Part shown: positions 5,696 through 11,899 of the stretch, piece by piece
Layout: each line of letters opens with the position of its first letter
Position numbering within the stretch: the stretch's first letter is position 1
Assembly (NCBI GenBank): GCA_937879825.1
Contig: CALFMQ010000143.1
Coordinates: 1-11,899 of the forward strand
Direction of reading: 5' to 3'
Length of the DNA stretch: 11,899 bases
From: an uncultured Phycisphaerales bacterium
GTDB taxonomy: Bacteria > Planctomycetota > Phycisphaerae > Phycisphaerales > UBA1924
Notes under the pieces: generated by a model
What the model saw: the letters and a program-made list of their open reading frames with translations, nothing else
Told to the model about the DNA's origin: nothing
Databases searched by the model: none
Program-made: the position numbers and the translations under genes

Positions 5696-8014
5696 ATGTT
5701 CGGCCTGAGCGCCGTTCTCATCCCCGATGCCAACGGCGACGGCATCGACGACATCGCCATCGCTGCGCCCAACGCGTTCGATGATGTCGTCGGCGCGCGC
5801 ATCGGCACGGTGTCGATCATGTCAGGGTCCGACGGATCGACCATCGCATCCCTCACCGGGTTGGCGTTCCAGCGGTTCGGTCTGGCGCTCTTCGGTGCGT
5901 CTGCGGTCGAGCCCGCCGTCTCACCCACCGTCACCGTGCTGGTCGAGCACCTCGACCCCGCGACCAACCAGTCCTTTACACCCGCTGTGTTCACATTCCA
6001 GACCTTCGATGCGTTCTCGCGATGGTTGGTCGCCGAGTCGGTGCAGGCGCCCGCGGGGTTCACCGCGCAGGCCGCGATCGACTCCCTCGCCACGCACATC
6101 CGGGCTACAGGCCCCGCTGACCTCAACGCCGATGGCACGGTGACCGCATCGGACCTGGCTATCCTCGCGGGCAACTACGGCGCACAGCTCGACCCCGTGA
6201 CCGGCGCGCTGCTCCACCAGGATCCCACGCTGGCCGCTGCTCCCACCGGCGACACCAACGGCGATGGCGTCGTGGATGCGAGCGACTTGGTGGAGGTGGT
6301 CACCGGCATCGGCTCGCAGAACCCCGATGGCAGCCCCAACTTCGTGCCGGTGGACGATCCGTTGACCGAAGCGGAGGCGCAAGCGATCGAGACAGCGTTC
6401 GGCGCGGCCATGGGACGGCACGTGGAAGCGGATTGCAGCCAGTGCACCTATCGCCCGTGCTGGTGCGTCTTGCAGCCCGATGACGTCGATCCGTTCGGCG
6501 AGATCGACGGCGATGATGGCCAAGACGGCGTAGACACGGACGGAGATGGCAATCCGGATCTTCCCGAAGGGGGGACGCCACCTGGAGGTGGCGGCGGGGA
6601 CGGTCCAGATCCCGACGGCGATGACGACGGGGACGGTATCCCGAACGAGAACGATTGTGACTCTGAGGCGTTCACGGGGGGTGGTGGTGGAGGCAACTGC
6701 GACGATCCATGCGGCGACGACAATGGAGATGGCGTCAAGAATCAGGATGACTGCGAATCGGAGTGCTATCAGGGTGATCCGGAGGACTGCGAGTGCCGCG
6801 TGATGATCGAGGGATGCCCGACTCCGGATGGCCTGCCGGACAATGGCGTGAGCCCAACGGAGGTGATCATCCTGCCCGCTGATACATCGCAGAGCATGGT
6901 TGTCGTTCTGACGGCCTCCGGCGAGCCCGCTGACGGCACGCACCATTGGTTCGTAGTCGGCGCAGCGGCCGACGCGCTGGACCAAGACACTATCAGGCTG
7001 ATGGTCACGAATCCCGGGCTGGTCGAGGCGTCGGTGACGTACACGGCCCAGATCAATGACCAGCAATGCACCTCGCGCGATAGGTGCGCATTCCTAGCGT
7101 GGCGCTGCGCGATCGAACCGGCGAACCCCATGCTCTGTCTCAGCAATCCCCCCGAGCCAGTCGTGCTGACTGTCGATCCATACAACACGATCGGGGCGAA
7201 CCTGCGATGGTCGGTGGTCCAAGGGGCATCCCTCGTCACCACCACCGGGAATGCTGGGACATCGTTCGAGGTCACCCCCGTGGATCCTGGTGAAGTCGTC
7301 GTGAAATGCGAGTATCTGCTGGACGGAGTCGTCAAGTGCCAGTCGCAGGTCACGCTGACAATCCCCGGACCGGTGTGCGGGACTAACGGGACGGTGTCGC
7401 CAGCGTTTACAACGATTATGGATGGTCCGGGATTCGCAGGACAGAACTTCGGACTCACGGTGCCGGACAAGCCCATCATTGACACCGAGGTATGCATCGA
7501 CCCGGCCCAAGGCGGTTGGGTGAACCGGGTCGTCTCGGTTCAGTCCACGGTAAGATATGCGGTCAACTTGCATGGATGCATCGATATCTCCGGCGCGAAC
7601 CACCCGGCCGTGAACGCGCAGACGTATAAGGCGATCCTCGTGGACCTAACGCCGGTGGGTAGTTTCCCTGCAGCGCCGTACTCTGTGTATGCAGCGCTCG
7701 ACTGCGTCGCTCAACACGAGTTGGTGCATGTCGCAGAATGGGAACAGACGGCAAACCAGTTATGGCCGCAGTACGAACCACGGCTTGAAACCGGCATCGC
7801 GCCTTGCGCATTGTTTTCCCACGCCGAAGATGCAGAGCGCTATTTTGAGGTGCTGACGCAACCAGAGCAAGTGGCCAACGACTTCTTTGACGATGTACTT
7901 CAACAGTGGCCCGACCATCCCGGCACCAGCCAGGCATACCCGATTGAGAACGTGTGCCTTGCGTCGTTACGAGCGGCCATTCTGCAGCGTGCACAATCGA
8001 ACAACTGGCCCTAG
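5696..8014 (+). CDS. Secreted calcium-repeat protein with C-terminal HELVH metalloprotease-like motif (main part of interrupted gene)
   Basis: From the first ATG after the in-frame TGA the frame encodes 772 residues, but no Shine-Dalgarno precedes this ATG and no signal peptide is encoded. It is best read as the continuation of the fragment beginning at 5438 (858 codons in all, stop at codon 79). Residues 1-26 complete an FG-GAP unit (FG...DANGDGIDDIAIAAPN). Residues 138-205 form a dockerin-like pair of calcium loops (DLNADGTVTASDL and DTNGDGVVDASDL). Residues 247-366 are Cys-rich with thrombospondin-3-like Asp repeats (DTDGDGNPD, DDDGDGIPNENDCD, DDNGDGVKNQDDC) split by Gly runs. Residues 385-555 look like Ig-like beta domains. 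The C-terminal part contains HELVHVAEWE (674-683), a gluzincin-type HExxH motif; Glu711 or Glu714 in HAEDAERYFE could be the third zinc ligand. Known families suggest an extracellular calcium-stabilised protein. Protease activity is an inference. Codon bias relaxes toward the 3' end. Confidence 0.72.
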   Translation: MFGLSAVLIPDANGDGIDDIAIAAPNAFDDVVGARIGTVSIMSGSDGSTIASLTGLAFQRFGLALFGASAVEPAVSPTVTVLVEHLDPATNQSFTPAVFTFQTFDAFSRWLVAESVQAPAGFTAQAAIDSLATHIRATGPADLNADGTVTASDLAILAGNYGAQLDPVTGALLHQDPTLAAAPTGDTNGDGVVDASDLVEVVTGIGSQNPDGSPNFVPVDDPLTEAEAQAIETAFGAAMGRHVEADCSQCTYRPCWCVLQPDDVDPFGEIDGDDGQDGVDTDGDGNPDLPEGGTPPGGGGGDGPDPDGDDDGDGIPNENDCDSEAFTGGGGGGNCDDPCGDDNGDGVKNQDDCESECYQGDPEDCECRVMIEGCPTPDGLPDNGVSPTEVIILPADTSQSMVVVLTASGEPADGTHHWFVVGAAADALDQDTIRLMVTNPGLVEASVTYTAQINDQQCTSRDRCAFLAWRCAIEPANPMLCLSNPPEPVVLTVDPYNTIGANLRWSVVQGASLVTTTGNAGTSFEVTPVDPGEVVVKCEYLLDGVVKCQSQVTLTIPGPVCGTNGTVSPAFTTIMDGPGFAGQNFGLTVPDKPIIDTEVCIDPAQGGWVNRVVSVQSTVRYAVNLHGCIDISGANHPAVNAQTYKAILVDLTPVGSFPAAPYSVYAALDCVAQHELVHVAEWEQTANQLWPQYEPRLETGIAPCALFSHAEDAERYFEVLTQPEQVANDFFDDVLQQWPDHPGTSQAYPIENVCLASLRAAILQRAQSNNWP

Positions 8015-8035
8015 AAATGACAAGGAGTTACTGCG

Positions 8036-8920
8036 ATGAGTACATCAAAGTGGATGCTCGCGATCGCAATCGGGTGCTTGGCGCTCTGCGTGTTCCCAGT
8101 AACGGCGCGCCCAATTAGTCCTGATCAACAACAAAGCGAGCGTCGTCCAACGCATGCAGAACGGTTACAGCAGGAGGGCTTCACGGCTGATGGTCAAGGG
8201 TTACTTGCTGCCGCAACTAGTCCCAACATTACCGCGCGTAAACTGGCCTATCTCACGGCATACGATCAGCAGATCGACGTCCTCATCGATCCCGCAATCC
8301 AGGAACTTGACACGGTCGAAGATACGTCGCTTTGGACGAACTTTGCCGCCGCACGTTATCTCGACCAGCAGGGACGGGCTGAGGGCACGGACTATCTCCG
8401 CCACCTCGCCTCGATTCCGCTCGAAGAACTCAATCACTCTCCAGATACCCTTCGCGTGATGGATTCGATTCGGATCCTCGCGGAGAAGGGTGACGAGTCG
8501 TTCGCACCGCAGATTATCTCGTATCTGGAGACAGCGTGGCCCAGTGAGGCCATCGCCGCCGTACGAGCCCTTGCGGCATATCGAAACTCGTCCGATCCGG
8601 AAGTCGAGCGCGCTTGGATCGCCGCTACGGAACGGCTGTCGGCATTTCTTCAGGCTGAAGATCCCCAAGTTCACAACGGCGCGCGGCTGTACGCAACATG
8701 GCTTTCTGATTCGGTCCGCAAGCAATCGGTCGTCACCCAGCGCATCAAAGACGCCTTCGATGCGATTGTCCTTCCTCCGGACCGTGACGACGAGCAGGGT
8801 AGGATCGCACGATCGCTTGAGAGCGCGCGAACGCACTGGGCCACATGCGAACTCGTTCCGAGCGAAGAGCCGCCACCCGCTGAGCAACCCGCGGATCCGC
8901 CGCCAGCCGATCCGGAATGA
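8036..8920 (+). CDS. Small exported helical-repeat (HEAT-like) protein of unknown function
   Basis: This encodes 294 residues. It begins with a signal peptide (Lys5, hydrophobic WMLAIAIGCLALCVFPV at 6-22, probable cut after Ala24 in VTA). AIGC at 11-14 is a poor lipobox, so a lipoprotein is possible but less likely. The body (about 40-265) is almost all helix. Paired Ala/Leu-rich helices such as SEAIAAVRALAAYRNS (170-185) resemble HEAT/armadillo-type repeats without a strong match to one family. The end is a Pro/Glu tail (PSEEPPPAEQPADPPPADPE, 275-294), which echoes the Pro-rich spacer of the upstream secreted protein. AAGGAG eight bases before the ATG and only 21 bases after the upstream stop imply co-transcription. 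Codon use has clearly more A/T in third positions than the flanking conserved genes. A protein-protein interaction role outside the cytoplasm is a reasonable inference. Confidence 0.78.
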   Translation: MSTSKWMLAIAIGCLALCVFPVTARPISPDQQQSERRPTHAERLQQEGFTADGQGLLAAATSPNITARKLAYLTAYDQQIDVLIDPAIQELDTVEDTSLWTNFAAARYLDQQGRAEGTDYLRHLASIPLEELNHSPDTLRVMDSIRILAEKGDESFAPQIISYLETAWPSEAIAAVRALAAYRNSSDPEVERAWIAATERLSAFLQAEDPQVHNGARLYATWLSDSVRKQSVVTQRIKDAFDAIVLPPDRDDEQGRIARSLESARTHWATCELVPSEEPPPAEQPADPPPADPE

Positions 8921-8981
8921 AGCCGACTTCGATGCTCGCGAACCGTCAACCATGTCCCCGGACTGAACACAGAGCCGATGT

Positions 8982-9020
8982 CGGTGGCACGCGGATATTC
9001 TTGTGATCTCGGTGCCACCG
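8982..9020. repeat. 9-bp inverted repeat between the exported helical protein and the next gene
   Basis: CGGTGGCAC (8982-8990) and GTGCCACCG (9012-9020) are perfect inverted arms around a 21-base loop. They sit 62 bases after one gene and 30 bases before the next. There is no U-run after it. It could end the upstream transcript, structure the leader of the downstream one, or be an operator. The 130-base gap holds no other clear signal. Confidence 0.45.
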
Positions 9021-9050
9021 GCCTCTCGATGCGGACTAGGAGTTTGGTTC

Positions 9051-9629
9051 ATGGGTTTGACGGGACAGCTCGTGTACTTCCGAGAGTCGCTGGTCTCCGA
9101 GCCGGAGGAGATCATTCGGAACCTGATCGATCGAGTAGAAATCGATTGGATTGGCTCGGCCTCGCGATTCCCGGACCGCTCACTCCAAAGTCTCAGAGAG
9201 GTCCGCGGCGAGATCGCGGTGGAACAATTCGATCCTCATGATGGGCGATCCAGACTGAAACGCCCGAGCGTCGAGGATGCGATTGCGTTCTTTCGCGATG
9301 GCGAGAACTTCGGAATCTATGCATGGGAAGCCAAGGTCCAGATCGAGCTCAGCAAGATGATCATGGCGATTGACCCGAGTATCCGCGGTGATTGGGTCAT
9401 TGACACGACGTTCATCGAGATTGGGCCCCATGAACTCTTCGAGGCTGCCAGCACGCTGAATTACTTCGGGCACGCCGAGGTCTCTGTGAGGTTCTCAGGA
9501 AACGGCTCACCCAACGACTGGGCCCAGTGCCGCCGCATGGTGCTGGAACTCCCCGAGGTCAAGGCTTTCGCCAAGCGCCTCGAGCCCATCCTCGGCGAGG
9601 TCAAGACCTGCGTGTATTGGGATGGGTAA
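9051..9629 (+). CDS. Hypothetical protein, 192 residues, not recognised
   Basis: I do not recognise this protein. It begins MGLTGQLVYFRESLV and shows no signal peptide or membrane segment, so it is probably cytoplasmic. The composition is a balanced alpha/beta mix rich in Trp, Phe and acidic residues. Visible segments include the helix EPEEIIRNLIDRVEIDW (17-33), the strand-like GIYAWEAKVQIELSKMIM (88-105) and WVIDTTFIEIGPHELFEA (115-132), and a C-terminal VKTCVYWDG. No catalytic triad, P-loop or metal motif is evident. The longest frame starts at a GTG at 9003, but AGGAG eight bases before the ATG at 9051 supports the shorter form. It stands 130 bases after the exported protein with a hairpin between, and runs convergently to within 14 bases of the M42 peptidase gene. 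Base composition matches the preceding accessory gene more than the peptidase. Confidence 0.75.
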   Translation: MGLTGQLVYFRESLVSEPEEIIRNLIDRVEIDWIGSASRFPDRSLQSLREVRGEIAVEQFDPHDGRSRLKRPSVEDAIAFFRDGENFGIYAWEAKVQIELSKMIMAIDPSIRGDWVIDTTFIEIGPHELFEAASTLNYFGHAEVSVRFSGNGSPNDWAQCRRMVLELPEVKAFAKRLEPILGEVKTCVYWDG

Positions 9630-9643
9630 GACTCAGCCCCCCC

Positions 9644-10729
9644 TCACCTCACCCCCGGCAACCACGCCGCCAGCAGATCCCGCGCCGCCTCCAGATCGCG
9701 CTTGTCGATCATCTCCGTCACCGTGTGGATGTAGCGCGTGCCCACCACCAGCCCCGCGGCCTTCGCCCCCTCCATCATCTGCTGGATCGCGGCGCCATCC
9801 TGCCCGCCGCGGGCCAGGATCGTCCGCTGGTGCTTGATGCGGTGCTTCTTCGCCACCGCCTCCAGTTCATCGATCAGCCCCGCATCCGAGATCAGCGAGG
9901 CATCCATGATGTGCAGGCCCACGCCCGACCCCTGCACCGTCACCGTCTCCTCGCCGGGAACCCCCGGCGTGTCGCAGGCCAGCGACACATCCAGGCCGAT
10001 GCCCACATCCGGCTTGATCGCGTTCGCCGCCGTCTTCGCGCCCCGCAGGCCCACTTCCTCCTGCACCGTGAACGCGGCGTAGATCTCGCACGCGTGCGCC
10101 TGCTTCGATTTCTCGATCGCCCGCACCGCCTCGATCGCCACCCAGCACGCGAACCGGTTGTCCAGCGCCTTGGACACGACCTTCTCGCCGATCTCGATGA
10201 ACGGCTCGTGCATCACGATGAAGTCGCCGATCTGCACCGCCTGCTTCACCTTGGCCACGGGCATGCCCAGGTCCACGAAGAAGTCCTTGACCTCGGGCAC
10301 CTTCTTCCGCTCATCCTCGGAGGAGATGTGGATCGGCCGCCCGCCCGGGTTCATCACACCGAGGAAGTCTTCCTTCTTCGCGCACACCAGCACGCGCCGC
10401 GAGAACAGGTTTCGCGCATCGAACCCGCCCGCGGGGTTCACGTACAGGAACCCCTTCTCCGAGATCGACTTCACGTAGAACCCGATCTCATCCATGTGGC
10501 TCGCCAGCATCACCTTGGTGGGGCGGCCCGCCTTCTTCCCCTTCGCGCCGTCCCCGCCGCTCCCCCCACGAGGCCCGCGGCGGCAGATCAGGTTGCCCAT
10601 CGCATCGGTGCGCACCTCATCGAACAGGCCCTTGACCTCCTTCTGAATCAGCGCACGCACGCGCTCCTCGCGTCCCGGGACGCCGGGGGTCTCGCACAGC
10701 CGCTTGAGAAGATCGACATTCATCGCCAT
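9644..10729 (-). CDS. M42-family metallo-aminopeptidase (FrvX/glutamyl aminopeptidase-like)
   Basis: This encodes a complete 361-residue cytoplasmic peptidase of the M42 family, which forms large tetrahedral oligomers and trims N-terminal residues from peptides using two metal ions. All expected active-site residues are present: His78 and the catalytic Asp80 in ASHMDEIGF, bridging Asp190 in KALDNR, the general base and ligand pair Glu224-Glu225 in VQEEVG, Asp247 in GLDVS, and His335 in RYIHT. Residues about 85-182 are the PA-type insertion domain typical of the family. Length is usual. A Gly/Lys-rich stretch (52-70) just before the metal-binding strand looks like an added flexible loop. The frame is open to 10825, but AAGGAG five bases before the ATG at 10729 fixes the start; a second ATG at 10723 is less well spaced. 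It diverges from the YgfZ-like gene across 77 bases. Substrate class, such as acidic versus neutral N-termini, cannot be read from this sequence. Confidence 0.95.
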   Translation of the reverse strand: MAMNVDLLKRLCETPGVPGREERVRALIQKEVKGLFDEVRTDAMGNLICRRGPRGGSGGDGAKGKKAGRPTKVMLASHMDEIGFYVKSISEKGFLYVNPAGGFDARNLFSRRVLVCAKKEDFLGVMNPGGRPIHISSEDERKKVPEVKDFFVDLGMPVAKVKQAVQIGDFIVMHEPFIEIGEKVVSKALDNRFACWVAIEAVRAIEKSKQAHACEIYAAFTVQEEVGLRGAKTAANAIKPDVGIGLDVSLACDTPGVPGEETVTVQGSGVGLHIMDASLISDAGLIDELEAVAKKHRIKHQRTILARGGQDGAAIQQMMEGAKAAGLVVGTRYIHTVTEMIDKRDLEAARDLLAAWLPGVR

Positions 10730-10806
10730 GGGCGCTCCTTCAGAGATTGGTGGCCCGGTAGTATGCGCGACCCGACCATCGCTCGCCCACTCCCACGCAC
10801 GACCCC

Positions 10807-11899
10807 ATGGCCCGAACCTCCCCACTGCTCGAGAGACACCTCGCCGCTGGCGCGTCCCTGATCCCCTGGGGCGAAGGGCCGGGTGCGCCGCAGGTGGCCG
10901 AGTCCTTCGGCGAGATCGAGCTCGAATACACGGCCATCCGCCGGTTCGCGGCCATCCTCGACCTCCCCCATCGCGGGGTGATCGAGATCACCGGGGAGGA
11001 CCGCATCGAGTTCCTCAATCGCATGGTGACCAACGAGGTCCGCACGCTGGAGCCCGGTCACACGCGCCGCGCCTTCCTCACGAATCGCAAGGGGCGCATC
11101 GATGCCGATCTGCGCATCATCCCCCTCGAGGGTCGCATCGTGCTCGAGCTCGATGCCACCATCGCGCCCGCCGTGGCCGGTGCGCTCACCGGGTTCCTCT
11201 TCGCCGAGGATGCCACGATCACCGACACCACCGAGCGCACGCACCGGGTCGCGGTCCACGGCCCCACCGCTGGCGCGCTCCTCGCCGCCGTCGCGCCCGC
11301 GCACGCCGATGCCATCCGCGCCCTGCGCTCCATGCACGCGCTCGAGTGCGCCATCGCCGGCCACACCGTCATCATCGATCGATGGGACTCTTCCGGCGAT
11401 CCCGGCTTCGAACTCACCATGCCCCTGGATGCCGCGCCCGATGTCCACGCCGCGATCCTCGCGGCCGGCCTGCCCCCCGCGGGCGACCCCGCCGATGCCG
11501 CCGCTCATCCCTTCCGCCTCCGCCGCATCGGGTGGCACGCGTGGAACATCGCGCGCATCGAAGCGGGCACGCCCCTCTTCCACATCGACTTCGGCCCCGA
11601 CTCCCTGCCCGCGGAGACCGGTGTGCTGCACGACCGCGTGTCCTTCACCAAGGGGTGCTACCCCGGCCAGGAGGTCGTCGCGCGCATGCAGCATCTCGGC
11701 CACCCCAAGAAGGTGCTGGTGGCCCTGCGCCTCGAGGCCCCCGATGCCAACCCGCACTGGCAGCCGATCACCGGCGCGCCCATCGTGCCCGAGGGCGCTG
11801 CCGACGATGCCCCACCGATCGGCGCGGTCACATCCTCCACGCGATCGCCGATGCTCTCCGATGCGCTCATCTGCTTCGCGCAGGTGAAGTGGGATCAGG
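10807..11899 (+). CDS. ygfZ: YgfZ/CAF17-like folate-binding protein, nearly complete
   Basis: The first 364 residues are in the window and the gene runs off the right edge. YgfZ/CAF17/IBA57 proteins have the GcvT fold, bind tetrahydrofolate, and help assemble or repair certain Fe-S enzymes such as the MiaB tRNA modifier. The diagnostic signature is complete: FTKGCYPGQEVVARM with Lys282, Gly283, Cys284, Tyr285, Gly287, Gln288 and Glu289. Other GcvT-fold features are VIEITGEDRIEFLNRMVTN (58-76), LTNRKGRIDADLRI (91-104) and RIEAGTPLFHIDFG (250-263). The start at the ATG 10807 follows an in-frame TAG (10759), and no better start exists. There is no clear Shine-Dalgarno, so translation may begin on a short or weakly sited leader. 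It diverges from the M42 peptidase. Codon use is strongly GC-biased like the pseudopilin block. YgfZ is favoured over GcvT itself by the KGCYxGQE signature. Confidence 0.92.
   Translation, partial: MARTSPLLERHLAAGASLIPWGEGPGAPQVAESFGEIELEYTAIRRFAAILDLPHRGVIEITGEDRIEFLNRMVTNEVRTLEPGHTRRAFLTNRKGRIDADLRIIPLEGRIVLELDATIAPAVAGALTGFLFAEDATITDTTERTHRVAVHGPTAGALLAAVAPAHADAIRALRSMHALECAIAGHTVIIDRWDSSGDPGFELTMPLDAAPDVHAAILAAGLPPAGDPADAAAHPFRLRRIGWHAWNIARIEAGTPLFHIDFGPDSLPAETGVLHDRVSFTKGCYPGQEVVARMQHLGHPKKVLVALRLEAPDANPHWQPITGAPIVPEGAADDAPPIGAVTSSTRSPMLSDALICFAQVKWDQ

Noticed and set aside
5672..5740. Selenocysteine insertion at the in-frame TGA
   Set aside because: I see no convincing bacterial SECIS hairpin directly downstream, and the context fits a lost Trp codon in an FG-GAP unit.
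6544..6755. The Gly/Asp-rich repeats as a CRISPR or tandem DNA repeat
   Set aside because: The repetition is at protein level (Asp-Gly calcium loops and Gly runs); the DNA units differ in length and sequence.
10730..10806. TAGTAT or CATACT as a -10 element for the divergent M42/YgfZ genes
   Set aside because: Neither has a -35-like hexamer at 16-18 bases, so a promoter call would rest on four matching bases only.
9527..10861. A 444-codon plus-strand frame opposite the M42 peptidase
   Set aside because: It is Arg/His/Leu-rich low-complexity sequence across a gene with a full M42 active site, and it has no plausible start signal.
10720..11757. A 345-codon minus-strand frame opposite the YgfZ-like gene
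   Set aside because: The opposite strand carries the KGCYPGQE signature and continuous GcvT-fold sequence; the antisense frame has no recognisable feature.

Overview
The window is GC-rich bacterial chromosome with densely packed genes on both strands. The mix points to a planctomycete, most likely the Phycisphaerae side of Planctomycetota. Type II secretion/type IV pilus-like pseudopilin genes sit beside an exported HEAT-repeat protein. There is also a secreted protein with FG-GAP, dockerin-like and thrombospondin-type-3-like calcium repeats, and a response regulator with an excisionase-type DNA-binding domain. This assignment is an inference from gene content and not from any marker gene.

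Region 1 (1-4248, minus strand) is a secretion or pilus block. In transcription order it holds an exported HEAT-repeat protein with an embedded degenerate receiver domain (4248-2056), a GspG-like major pseudopilin (1776-1294), a strong intrinsic terminator (1254-1221), a GspH-like minor pseudopilin (1056-400), and the first 121 residues of a PilM-like actin-fold protein that runs off the left edge. The terminator suggests that the abundant pseudopilin is made from its own transcript and that the minor pseudopilin and PilM form a second unit.

Region 2 (4249-5167) is a 340-base divergent intergenic stretch with several inverted repeats, followed by a plus-strand regulator with an N-terminal MerR/excisionase-type helix-turn-helix and a C-terminal receiver domain.

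Region 3 (5168-9629, plus strand) looks like accessory DNA inserted between conserved genes. It opens with a structured non-coding stretch: a terminator-like hairpin, a REP-like hairpin, a TTCACC-N4-GGTGAA dyad and a plausible promoter. It continues with a large secreted multi-domain protein whose reading frame is broken by one in-frame TGA at 5672, and whose C-terminus carries an HELVH zinc-protease-like motif. A small exported helical-repeat protein follows 21 bases later, then an unrecognised 192-residue cytoplasmic protein. From about 7300 on, codon use in this region is visibly less GC-biased than in the flanking genes.

Region 4 (9644-11899) returns to conserved metabolism: a complete M42-family metallo-aminopeptidase on the minus strand and, diverging from it, an almost complete YgfZ/GcvT-like folate-binding protein that runs off the right edge.

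The points most worth checking are the interrupted calcium-repeat/HELVH protein, the exported pseudo-receiver/HEAT protein beside the pseudopilins, and the dyad upstream of the broken gene. No CRISPR array, rRNA, tRNA, transposase or complete mobile element was seen.
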